Shown here: in pieces, positions 17,798 to 27,025 of the stretch | Layout of the letters: each line of letters starts with the position of its first letter | How positions within the stretch are numbered: position 1 is the first letter of the stretch | NCBI RefSeq assembly: GCF_014851765.1 | Contig: NZ_JACVAI010000001.1 | Location: forward strand, 930,001 to 994,000 | Length of the DNA stretch: 64,000 nucleotides | Direction of reading: 5' to 3' | DNA from: Pseudomonas sp. PDM04 | GTDB taxonomy: Bacteria; Pseudomonadota; Gammaproteobacteria; Pseudomonadales; Pseudomonadaceae | Notes under the pieces: model-generated | What the model was told of the DNA's origin: nothing | Databases searched by the model: none | What the model saw: the letters and a program-made list of their open reading frames with translations, nothing else | Program-made: the position numbers and the translations under genes

Positions 17798-19447
17798 TTA
17801 CTCCTTGGCCAACACACCGTCGATCACCGCACCGCGACAACCGGCGAACATATCCAGGTCCTGGTTGTAGACCTTGCTGCTGACCTCCAGCAAACCGAGC
17901 ATCGAATGGAACAGGTTGTCCTGGCTCAACGGCTTTTCACGGCTCAGTTGCAGGCAATGGGTGTCCACCGAGAACGACTTCTGATAACTGTCGGAAAACC
18001 AGGCGAGCATCGCGACATGCTTTTGCTGATCGGGCGCCATCATGTAAGGCGTGCCGTGGAGGAACAGGTTGTACTCGCCCAGGGACTCGCCGTGGTCCGA
18101 CAGGTACAACATCGCGGTATCGACCTTGTCCTGGTTGCTGCGCAGCAGGTCGATCAGGGTCGACAGCACATGGTCGGTGTACACCAGCGTATTGTCGTAA
18201 CCATTGACGATACTTTCGCGACTGCAATTGTTGAGGGCATTACTCTCGCAAACCGGAGTGAATCGCTCGTACTCCTTTGGATAGCGCTTGAAATACTCGG
18301 GCCCGTGACTGCCCATCTGGTGCAGCACCAGCACGGTGTCCTTGTCCAGGTTATCGATGAAGTGCTGCAAACCCTGCAGGAGAATCTCATCCCGGCATTC
18401 GCTGTTGGCGCACAGTGCCGGGTCCTTCAAATTACTGACGTCCTCGAGGGTGACCCGATCGCACGTGCCTTTGCAGCCCGACTGGTTATCCCGCCAGATC
18501 ACGTCGAGCCCTGCACGCTTGAGCACGTCCAGCAGCCCCTCTTCATTCTTTGCCTTGCTGGCGTTGTAGTCCTTGCGGCCCATGTTGGAAAACATGCACG
18601 GCACCGAGACGGCGGTTTCCGTGCCGCAGGAATGCACATCGGTGAAGGCGATCAGGCCCGCTTCCTTGTCCAGTTGAGGGGTGGTGTCGCGGTGGTAGCC
18701 CAGCACGCCAAAATTTTCGGCCCGGGCGCTTTCGCCCACGACCAGCACGGTCAGGGATTTGCGGCCGTGGGGCTGCCACACCGGATTTCTCTCGGCGTCT
18801 TCGCCAATCCTGACGAAGGGCTGCTGGGCTGAAGCGACTTGTTCGAGCAAGTAACTGAACGAGGCGCCCACGTAATTACTGGGTACCACCATCAAACGCA
18901 ATTCATGATGATTGCGGAACAACGATGACAGCCCCTGATAATTACCCAGTGCAACACCGCCAATCACCGCAACCGAGGCAACACCCACCAACAACTTACT
19001 GATTAACTCGCGGTGCCAGCGACGATAATTAACGGGTGTCTTCCACAACAACCAGGACGGTAATACGCCGAGCAAAACAATATAAATAAACAACTTAACC
19101 GAGAGTAAATCACGCACTTCCGTGGCATTGGTCTGCACGAAGTTACGCAACATGCCGGTGTCCATCAGCACACCGTATTGACTCATGAAATACGCCACGC
19201 TGGCGCTGATCATGAAAATCAGGGTCAGCAACGGTTTCATGACGGGACGGAAAGCGAAAAGGGTCAGCACCATATTGAAGGCCGCCAGAATCATCAGTCC
19301 GAAAGCCACGCGCATGACGACACCCTTGGCGTCGGACGCGGTGATTTCAAACAGGTGCTGCCACAGTACCGAGTTGAACCCGATCAAAAGAAAGGCGCTG
19401 GCAATCAGTGTCACCCACTCCGGGCGCACGGCTTTTAACTTCAACAT
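17798..19447 (-). CDS. eptA: Phosphoethanolamine-lipid A transferase (EptA family)
   Basis: A 549-aa inner-membrane enzyme that adds phosphoethanolamine to lipid A and so lowers binding of cationic peptides such as polymyxin. About five N-terminal membrane segments (residues 10-180) precede a periplasmic alkaline-phosphatase-like domain. Catalytic features visible are VVGESARAENFGVLGY, the Thr nucleophile in CGTETAVSVPCMFS, the metal residues in LSDHGESLGE and LHGTPYMMAP, and several Cys pairs. The start at 19447 (MLKLKAVRPEWVTL) excludes a non-conserved extension. I found no PmrA-type direct repeat upstream. Confidence 0.92.
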   Translation of the reverse strand: MLKLKAVRPEWVTLIASAFLLIGFNSVLWQHLFEITASDAKGVVMRVAFGLMILAAFNMVLTLFAFRPVMKPLLTLIFMISASVAYFMSQYGVLMDTGMLRNFVQTNATEVRDLLSVKLFIYIVLLGVLPSWLLWKTPVNYRRWHRELISKLLVGVASVAVIGGVALGNYQGLSSLFRNHHELRLMVVPSNYVGASFSYLLEQVASAQQPFVRIGEDAERNPVWQPHGRKSLTVLVVGESARAENFGVLGYHRDTTPQLDKEAGLIAFTDVHSCGTETAVSVPCMFSNMGRKDYNASKAKNEEGLLDVLKRAGLDVIWRDNQSGCKGTCDRVTLEDVSNLKDPALCANSECRDEILLQGLQHFIDNLDKDTVLVLHQMGSHGPEYFKRYPKEYERFTPVCESNALNNCSRESIVNGYDNTLVYTDHVLSTLIDLLRSNQDKVDTAMLYLSDHGESLGEYNLFLHGTPYMMAPDQQKHVAMLAWFSDSYQKSFSVDTHCLQLSREKPLSQDNLFHSMLGLLEVSSKVYNQDLDMFAGCRGAVIDGVLAKE

Positions 19448-19615
19448 GATGATTGGCTGTTCCTGGAAAGAAATGCCGTCGACAAATGTGAAAATTTCAT
19501 TTATCGCGACAGCACTAACTTTAGGCAGACAACCATCAATTTTTTGTGAAAAAGAAGCCAACGATTAGTTGGCTTAGCGTCTTCTACAACAACTTTAGTA
19601 GTATTTGAGAATGGT

Positions 19616-20998
19616 TCAGGCCTGGTTCAGGTACCAACGCCAATCCTGTTCTCCGACCTCCCCCATGAACTGCCGATACTCGGCACGTTTGACGGCAAGG
19701 TAAACCCCAAGAAACTCCGCGCCAAAGGCTTCCCGCGCCCAACTTGAAGCTTCCAGTGCACGCAAGGTCGTGAGCCAGTCGGTGGGCAACAAGTGCGTGG
19801 CCTGGGCATAACCGTTGCCTTCCACGGGCGCACCCGGGTCCGACTGCTCGCGAATACCGCGATGGATGCCGGCCAGGATCGCCGCAGCGGCCAGGTACGG
19901 ATTGGCGTCGGCGCCGCAGATGCGATGCTCGATGTGTCGCGAGAACGCCGGGCCGCCCGGGACGCGCAAACTCACGGTGCGGTTGTCGACGCCCCAGGTG
20001 GCGGCCAGGGGCGCGTAGCTGTTGGTCTGGAACCGTCGGTAGGAGTTGGCATTCGGGCAGAACAGCAACAACGAATCGAGCAAGGTGCTGAGCATGCCGC
20101 CCACCGCGTGCCTGAGCAGCGGCGTACCGTCCGCGGCCTCGCTGGCAAACAGGTTGTGACCGTCGCGGTCGGCCAGGCTGACGTGCATGTGCATGCCGGT
20201 GCCGGCCAGATCATCGAAGGGTTTGGCCATGAAGCACGCCGTCATCCCGTGCTTGTGCGCCACGCCCTTGACCAGACGCTTGTAGCGCACGGCCTCGTCC
20301 ATCGCCTGCAGGGCATCGGTGCGATGCTCGAGGGTGATTTCAACCTGCCCCGGTGCGTATTCGGAGATCGCCGTGCGTGCCGGAATGCCCTGGAGTTTGC
20401 AGGCATTGTACAAATCGGCCAGGAATGGCTCGATCTGCTCCAGTTCGCGCAGACCGTAGACCTGTGTGCCCCGGGGACGACCGCCATCGACATCCCGCGC
20501 CGGCTGCGGCCGGCCGTGGCTGTCGCGCTGCTGGTCCAGCAGGTAGAACTCCAGTTCCGCCGCCATCACCGGGTAATAACCGTCGGCTTGCAGGCCTTCG
20601 ATCACCTTCGCCAACAAGTGCCGGGGGTCGGCGATCGTCGCCGGCATGCCCTGCGTCGGATGCATGCTGACCTGCACCGCCGCCGTCGGCATCAGACGCC
20701 ACGGCATGCGCGTCAGGCTGCCGCTGAGCGGGTAAGCACGGCAATCGATATCACCGACATCCCAGACCAGCCCGGAATTTTCCACGTCATCACCGTTGAT
20801 GGTCAGGCCGAGGATCGTGCTGGGCAAGGGGCGCCCGCTTTCGTACACCGCCAGCAACTCATCGCGGTGCAGCAACTTGCCCCGGGGCACACCGTTGTTG
20901 TCGAGGATGAACAACTCGAACATCTCGATATCCGGGTTCTGTTGCAGAAAAGTCAGGGCTTCTTGCGGGGAGGCGAAGGATGTCGTGGCACAACTCAT
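19616..20998 (-). CDS. Glutamine synthetase family, probable gamma-glutamylpolyamine synthetase
   Basis: A 460-aa ATP-dependent ligase of the glutamine synthetase fold. Landmarks are NGVPRGKLLHRDEL, the metal-binding MAAELEFYLLD, EYAPGQVEITLEH, GTGMHMHVSLADRDGHNLF and the ATP-site segment NRTVSLRVPGG. It resembles PuuA/SpuI enzymes that glutamylate putrescine, and lacks the adenylylation-loop character of GlnA. Stands alone upstream of eptA with about 170 bases between them. Confidence 0.85.
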   Translation of the reverse strand: MSCATTSFASPQEALTFLQQNPDIEMFELFILDNNGVPRGKLLHRDELLAVYESGRPLPSTILGLTINGDDVENSGLVWDVGDIDCRAYPLSGSLTRMPWRLMPTAAVQVSMHPTQGMPATIADPRHLLAKVIEGLQADGYYPVMAAELEFYLLDQQRDSHGRPQPARDVDGGRPRGTQVYGLRELEQIEPFLADLYNACKLQGIPARTAISEYAPGQVEITLEHRTDALQAMDEAVRYKRLVKGVAHKHGMTACFMAKPFDDLAGTGMHMHVSLADRDGHNLFASEAADGTPLLRHAVGGMLSTLLDSLLLFCPNANSYRRFQTNSYAPLAATWGVDNRTVSLRVPGGPAFSRHIEHRICGADANPYLAAAAILAGIHRGIREQSDPGAPVEGNGYAQATHLLPTDWLTTLRALEASSWAREAFGAEFLGVYLAVKRAEYRQFMGEVGEQDWRWYLNQA

Positions 20999-21419
20999 GG
21001 GAATTCTCTTGTTTCCGCGTCAGGCAAACGCGCAGGCGCTGCCGATTTGATCCGGGGGATAGCCCAGGACCTGTCAGGATCATCAACGGGAAAGGCAGGA
21101 ATCCGGCGGGCGCGCGTGACGACAGTGCCACAACGCCCAGAAGGCAAGTTCAGAAGGGAGTGCGACCGGACAATCGTCCATAGAGTAGACCGCAGTGAAC
21201 AGATGGCAGCAGCGTCACACGGCGGGATAAGTCGTTAAATCGGGATTTGAAGAACTTCGGGTCTGGGTTGGCTAAACATTCAGGGTGCATCGCTAAGCCT
21301 CGTGGGTAGCAGGGTTTTGTGTGGCCACTATTTAATTTCTAAATAGCACCCCGGACTTTCTGATTTGCGAACTCCGCCCCTGGCACTTGTAATTCCCCCT
21401 CGCCCATCGAGGTTCGACC
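20999..21419. other. Intergenic region between divergent genes
   Basis: A 421-base gap between the glutamine synthetase (minus) and MFS (plus) starts. I see no open frame with a ribosome site. The stretch at 21328-21349 is AT-rich and may hold the MFS promoter; no clear operator was identified. Confidence 0.5.
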
Positions 21420-22604
21420 ATGGAAAACATTCGCACCCTCTCGCGCCCCGCCCTTCTGCTGATGTGCACTATCATGCTCGTCGCGCTGAACCTGCGCCCC
21501 TCCATGGCGGCCGTAGGTCCGCTGCTCAAGACAATACGTGGCGACATCGCCCTGAGCTTCAGCCTGGCCTCGCTGCTGACCATGCTACCGGTGATGGCCA
21601 TGGGACTGGCGATGTTCTTCGGCCTGCGCATCAGCCAATGGCTGGGCGCACAACGCACCGTGGTGGTGTCGCTGCTGATCATCGGACTGGCGACGGTATC
21701 ACGCCTGTTCCTCGACTCCGCGCTCGAACTGATCCTCAGCGCCGTGCTGGCCGGCGTCGGCATCGCGCTGATCCAGGCATTGATGCCGGCGTTGATCAAG
21801 GCTCGGTTCAGCGAACACGTTGCTGTGTGCATGGGGTTGTACGTGACGTCGATCATGGGCGGCGCCGCGATTGCCGCCTCGTTTGCCCCGCTGGTGATGA
21901 CGCACACCGATAGCTGGCGCACGGGCCTGGCGATCTGGGCAATATTGGCCTTGGCGGCGTTGCTGTGCTGGTGGGGCCAGCGCTCGACGCTGCCAACGTT
22001 GCCCATTCAAACGCAACGAAACGGCTCATTCTTCGCCAGTTCCCGCGCCTGGTTGCTGGCAATCTTCTTTGGCTTGGGGACTGCGTCCTACACCTGTGTG
22101 CTGGCCTGGCTGGCACCCTATTACGTGGAAAAGGGCTGGAGTGAACAGAATGGCGGATTACTGCTCGGCTTCCTGACAGCCATGGAAGTGGTTTCAGGTC
22201 TGCTGACGCCCATGATCGCCAATCGCAGCCGTGATCGACGCGGGGTGCTGGCCGCCCTGCTGGTGTTGATCATCGCTGGTTTTCTCGGCCTGATCCTCAG
22301 CCCGCAACACCTGAGCCTGTTGTGGCCGTGCCTGCTCGGACTGGGCATCGGCGGACTGTTCCCGATGAGCCTGATCGTCTCGCTGGATCACCTGGACAAC
22401 CCGCAACGGGCAGGTGCCCTGACCGCCTTCGTCCAAGGCATCGGCTACCTGATCGCCGGCCTGTCGCCGCTGATCGCCGGCATGATCCGCGATCGGTTGG
22501 GCAGTTTCGAATGGGCTTGGTGGTCACTCACCGGCGTCATGCTGTTGATGCTGATGATGATCCTGCGTTTCAACCCACGGGATTACGCGCGCCACATTCG
22601 CTGA
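21420..22604 (+). CDS. MFS transporter, CynX/NimT-like
   Basis: A 394-aa permease with about twelve hydrophobic segments. The N-terminal region (ALNLRPSMAAVGPLLKTI) and the segment SPLIAGMIRDRLGSFEWAWW fit the CynX family, named for cyanate and 2-nitroimidazole transporters. Substrate here unknown; no cyanase gene is present. A LysR gene follows on the same strand after 124 bases. Confidence 0.86.
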   Translation: MENIRTLSRPALLLMCTIMLVALNLRPSMAAVGPLLKTIRGDIALSFSLASLLTMLPVMAMGLAMFFGLRISQWLGAQRTVVVSLLIIGLATVSRLFLDSALELILSAVLAGVGIALIQALMPALIKARFSEHVAVCMGLYVTSIMGGAAIAASFAPLVMTHTDSWRTGLAIWAILALAALLCWWGQRSTLPTLPIQTQRNGSFFASSRAWLLAIFFGLGTASYTCVLAWLAPYYVEKGWSEQNGGLLLGFLTAMEVVSGLLTPMIANRSRDRRGVLAALLVLIIAGFLGLILSPQHLSLLWPCLLGLGIGGLFPMSLIVSLDHLDNPQRAGALTAFVQGIGYLIAGLSPLIAGMIRDRLGSFEWAWWSLTGVMLLMLMMILRFNPRDYARHIR

Positions 22605-22728
22605 CCAGTGCGCGCCTGCCAAGACAGCGAAACCCCCTATAGGCCATTCTCTCGGCACCACCGTTCCGCTAGGATCCTTCGCACGAGTTTGCGCTCGGTC
22701 AGCGCAAGGATCACAGTGAGAAGAATGG

Positions 22729-23664
22729 ATGCTGAACAGTAACTTGCTTCGAAAACTCGATATGCAGGACCTCATGGTGTTTATCGCCCTGTACGAGCGT
22801 AACAGCGTCACCGATGTTTCCGAGGCGCTCTGCATCAGCCAGTCCACCGTGAGCTATTGCCTGAAAAAACTGCGCACCGGTTTTACCGACGAGTTGTTCA
22901 TCAATACCCGCACTGGTATGCGGCCCACCTGCAAAGCCAGCAGCATGTACACCCACGTGCTGAAGATCCTCGAAAGCATCAACCTGTGCCATGCCCCCGT
23001 ACCGGCCTTCGATCCCGCCGGAGGGGTCGCCACCTTCAACCTTTGCGCACCGGAATATTTCGAGCAACTGATCCTGCCATGCCTGTTGAAGCGTTTTGAC
23101 GCGGCGGCATTACCGGTGGTGATCAATGTGCAAAAACTCGAAAGCGATATCCCGGCCGATGCGTTGCGCGACGGCAGTGTTAATCTGGTGATTGGCTTCG
23201 GTCCGAACTTCCATCACCAGCCTCCCGACTTGCACTTCAGGACATTGCTGGAGGACCAACTGGTCTGCGTCTTCGACAAGGATGCGGCGCCCCTTGAACC
23301 GCGCTTGAGCCTGCAAACCTTTGCCCAGCGCCGGCACGTGTTTCCGACCCCGTGGATCTCCAGCACCAACATGGTGGACGGCTGGCTGGCAAAACAGGCG
23401 CAGGCACGGCACATCGTCGCGCGGGCCAACAGCTACGGGGCGGCATTGAAGTTGATTGTCGGCACCGACTACATCCTTGCGATGCCCCGTCGAATCCAGC
23501 GGTTGCTCGCCAGCGAAGGCGCTTTCACTCACCGCGAAGCGCCCGAAGGCCTGCCGGGCTTCACCCTCGACATGCAGTGGAGCCCGCACGCCGAGCAGGA
23601 CGGTGCCAATACATGGTTTCGCGAGCAGGTAGTGCAGGCCTGCGCCGAGCATCGCCTGCGTTGA
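22729..23664 (+). CDS. LysR-family transcriptional regulator
   Basis: A 311-aa regulator. The winged helix-turn-helix is at about residues 10-68, with recognition helix in ALCISQSTVSYCLKKLRTGF; the remainder is the substrate-binding-like effector domain. It follows the MFS gene and its 3' end nearly touches the convergent isomerase gene. Targets unknown; the MFS gene is an obvious candidate. Confidence 0.88.
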   Translation: MLNSNLLRKLDMQDLMVFIALYERNSVTDVSEALCISQSTVSYCLKKLRTGFTDELFINTRTGMRPTCKASSMYTHVLKILESINLCHAPVPAFDPAGGVATFNLCAPEYFEQLILPCLLKRFDAAALPVVINVQKLESDIPADALRDGSVNLVIGFGPNFHHQPPDLHFRTLLEDQLVCVFDKDAAPLEPRLSLQTFAQRRHVFPTPWISSTNMVDGWLAKQAQARHIVARANSYGAALKLIVGTDYILAMPRRIQRLLASEGAFTHREAPEGLPGFTLDMQWSPHAEQDGANTWFREQVVQACAEHRLR

Positions 23665-23667
23665 AAC

Positions 23668-24033
23668 TCAGTTGTTGATCAGGACCTTGCTGTAGGACTC
23701 GCGATCCATGTCGACAATTTCCACTGCCAACTGGACTTCCACACCGGCTGGCCACTGACACAGGTCCTGCAGTACCGCCAGCAGGCTTTCCGACAACTGC
23801 TTCTTGATCTGCGGCGAGCGGCCACTCAACAGCGCCAGGTTGACGTACACGAACGCACGCTCGTTCAAGGCGGTGCCGACCTTGAAGGTCTCGACCTTCA
23901 CCGCGCGGGCCTTGATGTCGGATTCGGCCGCGAACTGACCGGAAGCCACCAGCGCATTGTTGAACCGCAGCAGCGCCACATCGGCATTCAGCTCAGGCAG
24001 GTTGGCGGTGTATTCCATGTGCAGGTGAGGCAT
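23668..24033 (-). CDS. 5-carboxymethyl-2-hydroxymuconate isomerase-like tautomerase
   Basis: A 121-aa tautomerase-fold protein. The start at 24033 gives MPHLHMEY, placing the catalytic-type Pro directly after the initiator Met; the frame is open further upstream without a better start. The CHMI family acts in homoprotocatechuate degradation, but no other hpa gene is nearby, so the real substrate is uncertain. A LysR gene lies just upstream on the same strand. Confidence 0.82.
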   Translation of the reverse strand: MPHLHMEYTANLPELNADVALLRFNNALVASGQFAAESDIKARAVKVETFKVGTALNERAFVYVNLALLSGRSPQIKKQLSESLLAVLQDLCQWPAGVEVQLAVEIVDMDRESYSKVLINN

Positions 24034-24091
24034 GACGTGGTTCCTGAGGTAAAAGGGAAAGGTCGTACATATATCACAGAGTTGCCCTGCT

Positions 24092-25018
24092 CTACTGCGG
24101 CATCGGTGATTGGAAACGCTCACTCATGAATGCTTCCAGACGCGAACGCAACCAACGCTCGGCAGGATCGGTATCGACATGGCTCAACCAAACCATCGAC
24201 AGGTCCAGGGTTGGTGTCTTGAACGGAAAAGGCTCGACGAACAACTGACCCGAGGCGGCCATCGCCGTGGCCGTGTAATCCGGCAGGCTGGCGATCAGGT
24301 CAGTCCCCGCGAGCAGGGCGGGCAACGAACTGTACTGCGGCACGGAAAGCACCACCTGGCGCGTGCGACCGATCTCTGCCAGCCACTCGTCAGCGTAGCC
24401 GCTGACGTTGGCCGTGTGGGACACCAGCACATGAGGACGTGAGCAATATTCATCGAGGGTCAACGGCGTGTCCGAGGCATCGGCGCGCAGGATGCTGGGC
24501 AGGATATGCCGCAACAGCTTGCGCTTGGCATTGGCCGGCAGGCCGCGGGTCTGACTGATGCCGACGGTAATGTCACCGGACGCCAGCAAGTCGGGAATCC
24601 GCCAGTAGTCGACATGCTGCACCACGAATACCACCTTTGGCGCCTCCTGGCGCAGGGCGCGCAACAGGGGCGGCAACAGGCCGAACTCGACATCGTCCGA
24701 CAGGCCGATGCGAAAGGTCATGGTGCTGCTGGCGGGGTCGAAGTCGTGGGTCAGGCTCAAGGCCACCGACAGCGAGTCCAGGGCGGGCGACAGGTACTGG
24801 ATCAACTCTTCGGCCCGGGCCGTGGGCTCCATGCGATGCCCGACCCGAATGAACAACGGGTCGTTGAACATCGTGCGCAGGCGATTGAGCGCCGAACTGA
24901 TGGTCGGCTGCCCCAGGAACAACTTCTCCGCCACCCGGGTCACGTTGCGTTCATGCATCAAGGTTTCGAACACCACCATGAGGTTGATGTCGGCCTTGCG
25001 TAGTTCATTGCGATTCAT
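24092..25018 (-). CDS. LysR-family transcriptional regulator
   Basis: A 308-aa regulator with the N-terminal helix-turn-helix (ADINLMVVFETLMHERNVTR through FLGQPTISSALNRLR, residues 9-48) and a C-terminal effector-binding domain. It is 58 bases upstream of the isomerase gene, same strand, suggesting an operon. Ligand unknown. Confidence 0.88.
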   Translation of the reverse strand: MNRNELRKADINLMVVFETLMHERNVTRVAEKLFLGQPTISSALNRLRTMFNDPLFIRVGHRMEPTARAEELIQYLSPALDSLSVALSLTHDFDPASSTMTFRIGLSDDVEFGLLPPLLRALRQEAPKVVFVVQHVDYWRIPDLLASGDITVGISQTRGLPANAKRKLLRHILPSILRADASDTPLTLDEYCSRPHVLVSHTANVSGYADEWLAEIGRTRQVVLSVPQYSSLPALLAGTDLIASLPDYTATAMAASGQLFVEPFPFKTPTLDLSMVWLSHVDTDPAERWLRSRLEAFMSERFQSPMPQ

Positions 25019-25144
25019 CCACTGCCCCCGATCTCCTGTCTGTCGACAGTTTAGGTAGCGGGTGCAAGCGGCGTCTATGCGACTGAAGACGTTTTGCTGC
25101 CTGAAACGAAGCTGCTTCGATCGAGCAGCTTCGTCGAGACGTGT

Positions 25145-25336
25145 CTAGATTTCCTTCATCGGGGTCTGATCGTGGGTGCCCTTGATCAGGTTGATGGCGT
25201 GTACGCAATCGGCCTTGTTGACGTACGACTCCCCGCTGGCAATCGTCTCATGGTTCGCCGCCCTCAAGCGCCACCGCCATTGGCCCCTGCCAGTCTGGGG
25301 GATGCCTCGGGTCTGCCGGTAAATCTCGAAATACAT
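25145..25336 (-). CDS. DUF1508 (YegP-like) small protein
   Basis: A 63-aa protein with one YegP-type repeat: WRWRLRAANHETIASGESYVN then KADCVHAINLIKG. The ribosome site AAGGAG is seven bases before the ATG at 25336, so upstream in-frame codons are rejected. YegP proteins usually have two such repeats; this is a single-repeat form. Function unknown. Confidence 0.85.
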   Translation of the reverse strand: MYFEIYRQTRGIPQTGRGQWRWRLRAANHETIASGESYVNKADCVHAINLIKGTHDQTPMKEI

Positions 25337-25621
25337 TGTTCGCTCCTTGCGATGGTTGATACGCAGATCAGGGATCTGCGAAACCAGAGTAGATGAGGAT
25401 GTCTGCCGGGACAGCCTTTCAGTGTCAGGGGATATTACGGCGCATCGGTGCCGCGTCGAAGGCTGACCCATGGTTTGCGGGATGGGTAAAGCGGATGACC
25501 TGAAGGAGGTACTTTTCGTTGGTACGGGCTGACGCTTCTGACGCGTAATCGCCGACTGCTCCGACAAACAAACCGCAGTCGTCACGCGCAAGGGAGCGCT
25601 GTTTGCAACGGCCAAGAGGCT

Positions 25622-26224
25622 TTAATCGAACTGCTTCACGAATTCCCGGGTTTGCGCGTCCAGCCCCTTGTCGTTGCCGAACACGGTTTTGACCGTTTCG
25701 TTGGCCCCGAGGAGCAGTTCGCACTGCATGCCCAGGGCCAGCCTCTGATGATTCAACTCAAGCAAGGCTTGCTGATGTTCCTGCCGGGCAACTTGCAGAC
25801 GCTGAAACGCTGCTTCTTTCAGCTCGGGCTTGGTCTGCAGGGGCCAGACGCGCTCGGCTTCGAGCACGCGGCGGTCGGTCAAGCCGGCGCTCACATTGGC
25901 CATGCGCATTTTGGTGTAGGTGCGTATGACGGATAAGGCGCGAGACGAAAACGCTATCGCTGCGTTTTTTTGCTCTTCGGCACCTGCCCCATCCGCCGCC
26001 TGCATCTCCAGCAGGTCCGCAGCCAACGCCTTTTCCGCCCCCTCGCCGCGCACCAGGTAGCTGGAAAGGTCCAGGCGAGGCTCGTTTTCAAAGGCCAGCA
26101 AATGCCTGGAAACCAGTGAGGAGGCGTGATTCACGTAGTCCGCACCGTGCTGCCGAAACCCTCCATCCGCAACGGCGACCGCGGCAAAGATGAACAGCAA
26201 AAAACCAAAAATTGTCTTTTTCAT
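25622..26224 (-). CDS. Exported protein of unknown function
   Basis: A 200-aa precursor with a signal peptide (MKKTIFGFLLFIFAAVAVADG, cleavage near residue 19). The mature part is mostly charged and helical with long Glu/Ala/Gln stretches (residues 75-165), suggesting a coiled coil in the periplasm. A strong ribosome site (GGAGGG) precedes the ATG at 26224. It is the last host gene before the prophage junction. Family not recognised. Confidence 0.7.
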   Translation of the reverse strand: MKKTIFGFLLFIFAAVAVADGGFRQHGADYVNHASSLVSRHLLAFENEPRLDLSSYLVRGEGAEKALAADLLEMQAADGAGAEEQKNAAIAFSSRALSVIRTYTKMRMANVSAGLTDRRVLEAERVWPLQTKPELKEAAFQRLQVARQEHQQALLELNHQRLALGMQCELLLGANETVKTVFGNDKGLDAQTREFVKQFD

Positions 26225-26364
26225 GGATCCCTCCAAAACAGCCGGGAATGCTATCACGCTTCATTCGGCTGACCGCGAAGCCTCCCCGGCCACTGGAACA
26301 CCGCAAATGACACTCGGCGCTAGCTCAACGTTCGAAAAAAACTTAGGCCAAAACCACAGAAACA

Positions 26365-26400
26365 AAAAAGCCCCGTAACCTTTCAGCTACGGGGCTTTTT
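26365..26400. terminator. Intrinsic terminator downstream of the tRNA 3' end
   Basis: AAAAAGCCCCGTA (26365-26377) pairs with TACGGGGCTTTTT (26388-26400). It has T-runs on both strands and lies nine bases past the CCA end of the minus-strand tRNA fragment, so it is the native tRNA terminator. Confidence 0.9.
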
Positions 26401-26408
26401 CAATGTAA

Positions 26409-26434
26409 TGGCGGAGAGATAGGGATTCGAACCC
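26409..26434 (-). other. Prophage attachment junction in a tRNA 3' end (probably tRNA-Ser)
   Basis: Read on the minus strand this is the T-loop GGGTTCGAATCCC, the rest of the T-stem (TA), the acceptor strand TCTCTCC, G and CCA: the last 26 bases of a tRNA, with acceptor bases typical of tRNA-Ser. Upstream of it the tRNA does not continue: the 5' side of the T-stem does not match CCCTA. So only the 3' part remains here, as at the distal junction of an element inserted into a tRNA 3' end. The intact tRNA should lie beyond 64000. Confidence 0.82.
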
Positions 26435-26525
26435 GAATCAATCTACCCACAAACCGCTATAGGCCAATAAAATAGGGCATTTGAAGCAAGGGTGCCGAGC
26501 GTATACAGGCCTACAGCGGTCTCCG

Positions 26526-26547
26526 TTTTGCCCTAATTTTGCCCTAA
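26526..26547. repeat. Tandem 11-bp repeat near the attachment junction
   Basis: TTTTGCCCTAA occurs twice in direct tandem (26526-26536 and 26537-26547), about 90 bases inside the junction. A related AATAGGGCA lies at 26470-26478. The position fits arm-type integrase or excisionase sites. Confidence 0.5.
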
Positions 26548-26663
26548 CGGCTTCCTCGTCTCGCTCTAAATGACACCTACTCAGCCCGTGCCGTTGGAAT
26601 ATGTTCACATCGCAAAGATTGGAGGTTTCACTGCTACGCTGAACTCTCCACGGAGGATTCCCG

Positions 26664-26873
26664 ATGCCAAACTCAGACCTGCTCCCTTCCTTGCTCTTCA
26701 AAATCAACGAAAACCAATTGGCCCTTGAGGCCGCCATCCTTGAACTATCCAACTGGGTCGAGCAGCGAGGCGCCGCCGAAGTCGCGGACAACGTGCGAGG
26801 CGCACTGGACACCATCGATAAGAATGAAGAATTCATCAAGCTAACGCTTGCGGTGCTGATGTCGCCCGATTAA
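26664..26873 (+). CDS. Small prophage protein of unknown function
   Basis: A 69-aa acidic, helical protein (MPNSDLLPSLLFKINENQLA...) with a good ribosome site (GGAGG, seven bases upstream). It is the first gene inside the prophage junction and points away from it. No motif identified; 230 bases between junction and start hold only the tandem repeat. Confidence 0.7.
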   Translation: MPNSDLLPSLLFKINENQLALEAAILELSNWVEQRGAAEVADNVRGALDTIDKNEEFIKLTLAVLMSPD

Positions 26874-27025
26874 AAACTGACAGGCAGCAATCGGCCCATG
26901 ACGGACGTTCAAGCAGATGTGATGCCAAATGATCGATGGAGTGCGCATTGCCTCTACGGGGCATTTCAAAACCTCAAAAAAAATGACCAAAAGCCCTGGG
27001 CATTGATTTCACGGCGACGCGTTGA

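Noticed and set aside
19448..19615. PmrA-type box upstream of eptA
   Set aside because: No CTTAAG-like direct repeats were found in the gap.
19793..21238. A 481-codon plus-strand frame opposite the glutamine synthetase
   Set aside because: Antisense shadow without a ribosome site or recognisable domain.
26409..26500. A complete tRNA gene at the junction
   Set aside because: Only the 3' 26 bases fit; the T-stem partner and the rest of the cloverleaf are missing.
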